Of a stretch of DNA of 34,153 nucleotides, positions 29,278 to 34,153 are shown in pieces. A program made the position numbers and the translations under genes. Position 1 is the stretch's first letter. Every line of letters starts with the position of its first letter. A model generated the notes under the pieces. That model ran no database searches. It was not told the origin of the DNA and was given only the letters and a program-made list of their open reading frames with translations. Source of the DNA: Porticoccaceae bacterium (GTDB lineage: Bacteria; Pseudomonadota; Gammaproteobacteria; Pseudomonadales; Porticoccaceae); NCBI GenBank assembly GCA_028822155.1, contig JAPKEJ010000026.1:1-34153 (forward strand), in the 5' to 3' direction.

Positions 29278-29306
29278 ATTGTAGGGCAAAAATAACCGCC
29301 CATAAA
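29278..29306 (-). promoter_or_regulatory. possible promoter of obgE-proB
   Basis: On the minus strand, TTTATG (29301-29306), a 17-nt spacer and TACAAT (29278-29283). The -10 matches five of six bases, the -35 only three. It overlaps the T-tract of the rpmA terminator and would start a leader of about 45 nt. Confidence 0.3.
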
Positions 29307-29331
29307 AAAAGCCCCGCGTAGGGGCCTTTTT
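29304..29331 (-). terminator. intrinsic terminator after rpmA
   Basis: On the minus strand, AAAAAGGCCCC, loop TACGC, GGGGC followed by seven T residues. A strong GC stem of five pairs extended by a G-U and A-T pairs. It lies 16 nt after the rpmA stop and probably attenuates, rather than fully stops, read-through into obgE. Confidence 0.85.
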
Positions 29332-29347
29332 AACTGAATTGGAGCGT

Positions 29348-29605
29348 CTACGCAGACACTACTTCAGCATATTTACGATTTTGCGGGCCTTTTTGCACAA
29401 ACTGCACCTTACCAGTCGCTGTTGCGAACAAAGTGTGGTCCTTGCCAATACCGACGTTGTTACCTGGATGAAACTTAGTTCCACGCTGTCGAACTATGAT
29501 GCCACCTGCATTAATGGCTTGTCCGCCATAAACTTTAACGCCGAGACGTTTACTTTGCGAATCGCGACCATTACGCGTACTACCACCAGCTTTCTTGTGA
29601 GCCAT
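29348..29605 (-). CDS. rpmA: 50S ribosomal protein L27
   Basis: An 85-residue ribosomal protein whose N-terminus reaches the peptidyl-transferase centre. It begins [20 protein letters not shown], the Gram-negative form without the cleavable N-terminal extension found in Firmicutes, and contains the conserved [22 protein letters not shown] block. AAAGAGGATATAGC precedes the ATG (AGAGGA site). It lies 18 nt after rplU and is followed by an intrinsic terminator, giving a two-gene ribosomal transcript that may read into obgE. Confidence 0.99.
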   Translation of the reverse strand: MAHKKAGGSTRNGRDSQSKRLGVKVYGGQAINAGGIIVRQRGTKFHPGNNVGIGKDHTLFATATGKVQFVQKGPQNRKYAEVVSA

Positions 29606-29623
29606 TGCTATATCCTCTTTGGA

Positions 29624-29938
29624 TTAACCAGCATTAATGCTAGTAATCTTAACTTCTGTATACCACTGTCTGTGGCCCTGTTGGGTGCGCGAGTGCTTAC
29701 GACGACGGAACTTGATGATGTTTACTTTATCACCACGACCGTGAGATACGATCTCAGCTGTCACTTTACCACCCTCTACCAGAGGGGCACCAATCTTGAC
29801 TTCAGCACCTTCACCGACCATCAAGACTTCTTCGAAATCGATACTATCACCAGTTGCGATCTCCAGCTTCTCAAGACGCAGGGTTTCTCCCTCTACGACT
29901 CGATGTTGCTTTCCGCCACTTTTGATTACTGCGTACAT
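29624..29938 (-). CDS. rplU: 50S ribosomal protein L21
   Basis: A 104-residue 23S-rRNA-binding protein. It starts [19 protein letters not shown] and contains [17 protein letters not shown] and the [23 protein letters not shown] block. I use ATG 29938 with GGAG six bases upstream; a TTG four codons earlier lies within that Shine-Dalgarno and is rejected. The ribosome-binding site is part of a perfect 10-bp inverted repeat with a sequence about 45 nt upstream in the leader, so translation of rplU-rpmA may be controlled by RNA structure. A clear sigma70 promoter lies about 80 nt upstream. Confidence 0.98.
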   Translation of the reverse strand: MYAVIKSGGKQHRVVEGETLRLEKLEIATGDSIDFEEVLMVGEGAEVKIGAPLVEGGKVTAEIVSHGRGDKVNIIKFRRRKHSRTQQGHRQWYTEVKITSINAG

Positions 29939-29940
29939 GT

Positions 29941-30003
29941 TTTGCTCCAATTTATAATGACCCTTTCGCGGCCAGATTCTGTCGCTTAAAGTCTTGGAGC
30001 AAA
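29941..30003 (-). promoter_or_regulatory. rplU leader inverted repeat sequestering the ribosome-binding site
   Basis: On the minus strand TTTGCTCCAA (30003-29994) and TTGGAGCAAA (29950-29941) are perfect 10-nt complements separated by 43 nt. The second arm contains the rplU Shine-Dalgarno GGAG and ends two bases before the ATG. GAC immediately inside the first arm can pair with GTC in the interior, extending the stem with an asymmetric loop. Folding would hide the ribosome-binding site. The regulator, possibly L21 itself, is unknown; no riboswitch class is recognised. Confidence 0.6.
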
Positions 30004-30025
30004 TAGCCCCTTTGCGAGGGCGGCA

Positions 30026-30054
30026 ATTCTAATGGAACACCCCCGTCTTATCAA
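30026..30054 (-). promoter_or_regulatory. sigma70 promoter of rplU-rpmA
   Basis: On the minus strand, TTGATA (30049-30054), a 17-nt spacer and TAGAAT (30026-30031), followed by a GC-rich discriminator (TGCCGCC) as expected for a stringently controlled ribosomal promoter. Start near 30019, leader about 80 nt, which includes the inverted repeat over the ribosome-binding site. Confidence 0.65.
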
Positions 30055-30154
30055 GCATTTAAACAGCGAAAACAGCAGTAATCCACCGGATTCAAAACAG
30101 GCACCACAAACTGAGCAATAATGAGTACAACAAACCATGCTCTAGGCTGTTAAT

Positions 30155-30901
30155 TTAGGCCCCATTAAACCATATCAGAGACGCGTTACGCCCAGTTACC
30201 CCGTCTCGACGGTAGGAGAAAAAACGATCTGAATCATTGACCGTGCAAAACTCTCCGCCAAACACGTCAGATACGCCACAAGCTACTAACTCTGCCCGCG
30301 CTAGTGCATAAATATCGCCCAAATACTTGGTCTTTGAGTCGGTAAAGGCATTTTTAATAGCATCCTGTTGGGTGCTGTTTTGGGCATTACTAAGAAACGC
30401 CTCCCTAACCTCAACCCCAACTTCGAATGATTGATGTCCGATAGCGGGCCCCAAATACGCTAGGATATTTTTAGCAGAAGAAAACTGACTAATCGCTCTG
30501 CGCACTATGCCATTAGCAAGGCCACGCCAACCCGCATGAACTGCTGCTACCTGGGTACCGGTGTAATCGCACAAAAGAACCGGCAGACAGTCTGCCGACA
30601 TCACCGCGCAAGGAACATTGGCTTGATCACTATAACTTCCGTCTGCACTGGGAACTCCCTGCGCGTCCGGGGCATAAATCACCTCAATACCGTGCACCTG
30701 ATCCAGCCATACTGGGGATTGTGAAAGGTGGAGCATAGATTTCAGTGCATCACGATTAGCAAGAACATCCGTCTCGGTGTCACCCACATGCAATGCAATA
30801 TTGTTTTCATTAAAAGGTGCCTCACTGCAACCTCCTAGCCTAGAGCTAATTGCTGAGCGCACACTATCAGGGGCAGGCCAATCAGGAACAAAAAAAGACA
30901 T
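30155..30901 (-). CDS. pgeF: purine nucleoside phosphorylase / peptidoglycan-editing factor (YfiH, laccase-domain)
   Basis: A 248-residue member of the Cu-oxidase_4/YfiH family. Members show purine nucleoside phosphorylase and deaminase activity, and E. coli YfiH (PgeF) helps remove misincorporated amino acids from peptidoglycan precursors. The metal/catalytic residues are visible: H70 in LDQVHG, C105 in MSADCLPVLL and H122 in VHAGWRG, plus LGPAIGHQSFEVG. I use ATG 30901 (MSFFVPDWPAP), 7 nt after the rluD stop; the longer open frame starting inside rluD is an artefact. Adjacency to rluD is conserved in E. coli and relatives. Confidence 0.93.
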   Translation of the reverse strand: MSFFVPDWPAPDSVRSAISSRLGGCSEAPFNENNIALHVGDTETDVLANRDALKSMLHLSQSPVWLDQVHGIEVIYAPDAQGVPSADGSYSDQANVPCAVMSADCLPVLLCDYTGTQVAAVHAGWRGLANGIVRRAISQFSSAKNILAYLGPAIGHQSFEVGVEVREAFLSNAQNSTQQDAIKNAFTDSKTKYLGDIYALARAELVACGVSDVFGGEFCTVNDSDRFFSYRRDGVTGRNASLIWFNGA

Positions 30902-30908
30902 GGCAAAT

Positions 30909-31862
30909 CTACCCTGCAGCCAAAGCGTCAAGCAAGTGTTGCATATCCTCAGGCAAATCAGTTTTCCAACCAATTTCCTGACCGGTGCCTGGATGCACAA
31001 GCGCCAACTCTCTAGCATGTAACGCTTGGCGACCAAACTGCCTTAGACAGTCTTGTAATTCTGTAGAGGTACCCTTGTGAATGCGCAAACGCCCAGCATA
31101 GGTATCATCACCAACAATAGGATGCTTGATATGAGCCATATGTACTCGAATCTGATGAGTACGCCCCGTTTCGAGTTTAAGCCGCAAATGACTGTGGCCT
31201 TCAAATTGCTTAAGAACACGATAATGGGTTCGCGCCTCTTTGCCATCACTGATCACCGCCATTTTTGTGCGCTGTTGTGGATGGCGGCCAATAGGCTGAT
31301 CGACAGTGCCCCCCGCTATCACACGCCCAACAGCAACAGCTTCATATTCCCGACGCACAGTTCTGGCCTGCAACTGCAAAACCAAGTCAGTATGCGCCTG
31401 CAATGTTTTAGCCACCACCATCAACCCAGTGGTATCTTTGTCCAAACGGTGCACGATACCGGCGCGTGGCACCGACTGCAGGGAAGGACAATGATAAAGT
31501 AACCCATTAAGAATAGTGCCAGAACGGTTGCCCGCAGCCGGGTGGACCACAAAATTCGCGGACTTGTTGATCACTAAAATATGATCATCTTCAAATAAAA
31601 TATTTAAGGGAATATTCTCTGCCACCCAGTCCCCTTCCGGCTCGAGATGGGCATTAATAGTCAGTGTCTCACCGCCAATCAATTTATACTTGGGCACCTT
31701 CTGTTGATCATCAACTTTTAGCTCACCCTGCTTGATCCACTGTTGCAGGCGCGATCGTGAAAATTCACCAAACAGCTCGGCCGCAACTTGGTCTAATCGG
31801 CGGCCACACTCTCTGGACTGCACGATGGCGGTACGTTCAATATTGTCTACATTATTTGTCAA
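30909..31862 (-). CDS. rluD: 23S rRNA pseudouridine synthase D
   Basis: Makes the pseudouridines in helix 69 of 23S rRNA (positions 1911, 1915, 1917 in E. coli). An N-terminal S4 domain (RRLDQVAAELFGEFSRSRLQQWI) precedes the RluA-type catalytic domain with the catalytic Asp in HRLDKDTTGLMVVAKT and the conserved LKLETGRTHQIRVHMAHI block. It is 317 residues (E. coli 326). The open frame begins with TTG 31862; an in-frame stop lies eight codons further upstream and no ATG fits, so a non-AUG start is required, and no strong Shine-Dalgarno is visible. It is divergent from bamD, as in E. coli. Confidence 0.96.
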   Translation of the reverse strand: MTNNVDNIERTAIVQSRECGRRLDQVAAELFGEFSRSRLQQWIKQGELKVDDQQKVPKYKLIGGETLTINAHLEPEGDWVAENIPLNILFEDDHILVINKSANFVVHPAAGNRSGTILNGLLYHCPSLQSVPRAGIVHRLDKDTTGLMVVAKTLQAHTDLVLQLQARTVRREYEAVAVGRVIAGGTVDQPIGRHPQQRTKMAVISDGKEARTHYRVLKQFEGHSHLRLKLETGRTHQIRVHMAHIKHPIVGDDTYAGRLRIHKGTSTELQDCLRQFGRQALHARELALVHPGTGQEIGWKTDLPEDMQHLLDALAAG

Positions 31863-32011
31863 TTTAACTGATCCATTTTTGCTTATTTTGGTAATTACTA
31901 AACTTATTTTAAATTAATCGCTCTAACGAAGGCTAATTACCGCCAACTAGCCGCCATAAAATGGAAGAATTATTGGTTTAGTTAGCGGGCTGTGGTTAAA
32001 TAGCCGACCTC

Positions 32012-32029
32012 GTCGAGCGGTGACTCGAC
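32012..32029. other. stem-loop in the bamD leader
   Basis: GTCGAG and CTCGAC form a perfect 6-bp stem with loop CGGTGA, 24 nt before the bamD ATG. No T-tract follows. It could influence translation or mRNA stability; purpose unknown. Confidence 0.4.
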
Positions 32030-32053
32030 AGTGCCTACAACTGAGAATATTAC

Positions 32054-33169
32054 ATGAAAAACTTGTCGTTTATGTTGTTGATTTTGAGTTTGTCGCTCAC
32101 CTCTGGATGCTCTTGGCTTGGATGGGGCGATGACGAGCAGCCTGAAGATGAAACTGCCGACTTTACCGAGCGTGACTTTTACAACAAAATTCAGTCGAGT
32201 CTTAACGCAAAAAACTGGAGCATTGCGATCAGGAACTTGCAACTTTTAGAGTCTCAATTTCCCTTTGGTAAGTACGCGGAACAGGGACAGCTCGAGTTAA
32301 TTTATGCTCAATATAAGTCTGCCGACTACGAGTCGAGCATTGGCTCGGCAGATCGTTTCGTACGCTTACATCCACAGCACCCCAATGTTGACTACGCGTT
32401 TTACGTTAAAGGCTTGTCCGAGATTTCGCAAACAGGAGGGTTCTTCGACAGCTTTATGCCTACAGACAATAGTATGCGTGATATAGGCACCGCTCGCGGC
32501 GCGTTCACAACATTAAGCGAACTGCTCTCACGCTTCCCCGAAAGCCCCTATGCTGACGATGCTCGCAAACGACTGGTTAGTTTACGCAACCGATTGGCTC
32601 GCGCTGAGATTCATGTTGCTAACTACTACTTTACTCGAGGCGCCTATTTAGCGGCAGCCACTCGCGGACGTTACGTCGTGGAAAATTTTCAGCAATCACC
32701 GGCAGTTCCCGATGGGCTAGCGGTTATGTCTCAAGCGTATTACATGTTAGAAATGCAAGAACTGGCAGACAATTCTGTCAAGGTGTTGGCAGCCAATTAC
32801 CCAGAGCATCCTTCACTTGACCTGAACGGTCAATTTGATTTTGATCAACGTCTTATTGGCAACGAAGATTCATTTTTAGATAAAGTATCCTTTGGATTGC
32901 TTAAACGTATTAAACCGCCAGCGTTTGATACCCGTACTATCTATGACAAGGCAACCCGTGAAGCTGATTTAATTAATGCCACAGACGCAGCTGCAGGTAC
33001 GATATTTGGTATCAATAAAGCCACAGCTATTGCCGCCGGTGTCCTTGGGGCAGCTGCGATCGCTGGTGGTGGTGGTTCTTCAAGTAAAGGTGAGACTGGC
33101 ACCACTGGCACCAGCACAGGAACTACAGGTACCACAGGTACTACAAGTACGAGTACTACAGGAACTTAG
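32054..33169 (+). CDS. bamD: outer membrane assembly lipoprotein BamD, with extended C-terminus
   Basis: Essential lipoprotein of the BAM complex, which folds beta-barrel proteins into the outer membrane. The signal peptide ends in the lipobox LTSGC, acylated at Cys19. Residues about 33-255 form five TPR-like repeats (FPFGKYAEQGQLELIYAQYK, RLHPQHPNVDYAFYVKGL, RFPESPYADDARKRL, ANYYFTRGAYLAAATRGRYV). At 371 residues it exceeds E. coli BamD (245): a segment to about 300 resembles the longer pseudomonad type, but residues 323-341 are a Gly/Ala-rich hydrophobic stretch ending GGGG, and 348-371 a Thr-Gly repeat. Synteny with divergent rluD-pgeF is conserved. BamD identity is firm; the tail's role is unknown. 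Confidence 0.95.
   Translation: MKNLSFMLLILSLSLTSGCSWLGWGDDEQPEDETADFTERDFYNKIQSSLNAKNWSIAIRNLQLLESQFPFGKYAEQGQLELIYAQYKSADYESSIGSADRFVRLHPQHPNVDYAFYVKGLSEISQTGGFFDSFMPTDNSMRDIGTARGAFTTLSELLSRFPESPYADDARKRLVSLRNRLARAEIHVANYYFTRGAYLAAATRGRYVVENFQQSPAVPDGLAVMSQAYYMLEMQELADNSVKVLAANYPEHPSLDLNGQFDFDQRLIGNEDSFLDKVSFGLLKRIKPPAFDTRTIYDKATREADLINATDAAAGTIFGINKATAIAAGVLGAAAIAGGGGSSSKGETGTTGTSTGTTGTTGTTSTSTTGT
33094..33168 (+). repeat. 9-nt-period coding repeat in the bamD 3' end
   Basis: Imperfect tandem units of nine bases (ACTGGCACC, ACAGGTACC and variants) encode TGT, TTG and TST triplets at the BamD C-terminus. The copies have diverged at third positions while keeping the Thr-Gly-Thr pattern, suggesting the protein sequence is retained. 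Such arrays can change length by slippage. Confidence 0.75.
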
Positions 33170-33174
33170 TTGTT

Positions 33175-33209
33175 TTAGGAAGGTGGCGATAGTCAGCATG
33201 TTTTCCTAA
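33175..33209. repeat. inverted repeat between bamD and nadE
   Basis: TTAGGAA (33175-33181) and TTCCTAA (33203-33209) are perfect 7-nt complements separated by 21 nt. No T-tract follows, so it is not a standard terminator. It fills most of the 63-nt bamD-nadE gap and could be a 3'-end stabiliser, a processing site or chance. Confidence 0.35.
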
Positions 33210-33232
33210 CCTCAGGCGGACAAAATATCATC

Positions 33233-34063
33233 ATGAACAAGCAACAAATTATCAATGAAATGCGGGTTTTACCTAGCATCGATGCCGGTTTCGAAATAAC
33301 TCGCAGAGTCGCCTTTATACAGAGCCAACTAACTAATGCGGGCGCTAAGACACTGGTTTTGGGCATCAGTGGCGGTGTTGATTCATCTGCCTGTGGCCGA
33401 CTTGCTCAGTTAGCCATTAATGGTCTCAATGAAAAGCATAGTTGTTCAGACTATCAATTTGCCGCGGTGCGTCTGCCCTATGGCACTCAGAAAGACGAAG
33501 ATGATGCGCAAGTCTCTCTTGCCTTTATAAAACCCAGTCTAAGCCTAACTGTAAATATAAAAGACGGCGTTGACGCTATTAATGCCAGTGTCTGTGCAAC
33601 GCTTGACGAGAATGGTTTATTACCCGATGAAGATGCCACCGACTTTGCTAAAGGCAACGTTAAAGCCCGAGCGCGCATGGTGTCGCAATACCAAATCGCC
33701 GGCATGCTAGGCGGCCTTGTGCTAGGCACCGACCATTCGGCAGAAAACATCACTGGTTTTTACACCAAGTTTGGTGACGGTGCCTGTGACTTGGCTCCCC
33801 TATTTGGTCTTAGTAAGCGTCAAGTGCGTCTGCTGGCCAAAACCATGGGTGCACCTGACTCACTGGTGAACAAAACGCCAACAGCCGATTTAGAGTGCTT
33901 GAGCCCGCAAAAAGAAGACGAGCAAGTGCTTGGCCTCTCCTACGAAGACATTGACGATTTTCTCGAGGGTAAAGCAGTCAGTGCTGAGGCAGAACAGCGG
34001 TTAATTGCAATCTACGCCAAAACGCAGCATAAGCGTTTGCCTATTGCCACGGTTTACGACTAA
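33233..34063 (+). CDS. nadE: NH3-dependent NAD+ synthetase
   Basis: Amidates nicotinic-acid adenine dinucleotide to NAD with ammonia and ATP. The 276-residue protein is the single-domain, ammonia-dependent form (E. coli NadE 275), lacking the N-terminal glutaminase domain. The ATP-pyrophosphatase P-loop SGGVDSS is at 46-52; [36 protein letters not shown] contains the conserved NaAD/ATP-binding block, and KTPTADLE with the nearby Lys and Asp closes the active site. Start ATG 33233 gives [10 protein letters not shown], matching the family N-terminus. It follows bamD by 63 nt and may share its transcript; AGGCGGA is 13 bases upstream, rather far. Confidence 0.97.
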   Translation: MNKQQIINEMRVLPSIDAGFEITRRVAFIQSQLTNAGAKTLVLGISGGVDSSACGRLAQLAINGLNEKHSCSDYQFAAVRLPYGTQKDEDDAQVSLAFIKPSLSLTVNIKDGVDAINASVCATLDENGLLPDEDATDFAKGNVKARARMVSQYQIAGMLGGLVLGTDHSAENITGFYTKFGDGACDLAPLFGLSKRQVRLLAKTMGAPDSLVNKTPTADLECLSPQKEDEQVLGLSYEDIDDFLEGKAVSAEAEQRLIAIYAKTQHKRLPIATVYD

Positions 34064-34102
34064 CGTTTTATTCGATCTCTAGATAAGCATACATAACCTA
34101 AT

Positions 34103-34153
34103 CTAACCAATGACTTCCATGCGCGTGATCTCTGGTGCACCAGCCATCAGCCC
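34103..34153 (-). CDS. C-terminal fragment of an unidentified gene
   Basis: On the minus strand the last 51 bases encode 16 residues (ending EITRMEVIG) and a TAG stop; the gene continues beyond the window. It would converge on nadE with a 39-nt gap. The fragment is too short to assign a family, and an open frame of 16 codons could be chance. Confidence 0.35.
   Translation of the reverse strand, partial: GLMAGAPEITRMEVIG

Noticed and set aside
29339-29989. 216-codon open frame on the plus strand across rpmA and rplU
   Set aside because: It is antisense to two certain ribosomal protein genes, has no family features, and its length follows from the codon pattern of the minus-strand genes.
31077-31502. 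141-codon open frame on the plus strand within rluD
   Set aside because: Antisense shadow of the conserved rluD catalytic domain; no ribosome-binding site or recognisable motif.

Overview
This 34 kb window reads as chromosomal DNA of a free-living gammaproteobacterium. The evidence is gene order: rpsT-murJ-ribF-ileS-lspA-fkpB-ispH, rplU-rpmA-obgE-proB and bamD beside rluD-pgeF are classic gammaproteobacterial neighbourhoods, and a HexR-type regulator sits beside an Entner-Doudoroff cluster as in pseudomonads and marine relatives. Moderate GC, very short intergenic gaps and DUF885 peptidase-like proteins would suit a marine, SAR92/Cellvibrionales-like lineage, but that placement is inference. 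I see no phage, insertion sequence, CRISPR array, tRNA or rRNA. No gene-free stretch exceeds 300 bases.

Layout. Positions 120-3700 (+) hold two tandem DUF885 proteins, one a lipoprotein and one with a Sec signal. Positions 3706-5138 (-) hold a divergent Tag-like DNA glycosylase and a LysE/RhtB exporter. Positions 5373-5844 hold a 50-residue ORF running tail-to-tail into an XRE regulator. A membrane-anchored glycerophosphodiesterase and acetyl-CoA synthetase follow (-). Positions 9175-18788 form a glucose-catabolism block: hexR (-), gap (+), the operon edd-glk-eda-zwf-pgl (-) and pgi (+). Positions 18781-26312 (-) run murJ, ribF, ileS, lspA, fkpB, ispH; rpsT (+) faces away from murJ. Positions 26895-29938 (-) are rplU-rpmA-obgE-proB. 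Positions 30155-31862 (-) are rluD-pgeF, divergent from bamD and nadE (+). A C-terminal fragment of an unidentified gene ends the window.

How the genes work together. Glk phosphorylates glucose and Pgi links fructose-6-P; Zwf and Pgl make 6-phosphogluconate; Edd and Eda split it to pyruvate and glyceraldehyde-3-P; Gap carries the triose onward. HexR, a KDPG-sensing repressor in known systems, has three good candidate operators here: one inside the edd promoter, one just upstream of the pgi promoter and one in the gap leader. Acs, next to hexR, covers acetate use. The rest is translation, envelope and cofactor housekeeping.

Most of the window is ordinary core genome. Most worth a second look are the rplU leader, where a perfect 10-bp inverted repeat can sequester the ribosome-binding site; the Gly/Ala-zipper plus Thr-Gly repeat tail on BamD; the Tag-like protein lacking the usual active-site motif; the XRE regulator with its 50-residue convergent partner; and three convergent gene pairs that all overlap by exactly 8 bp.
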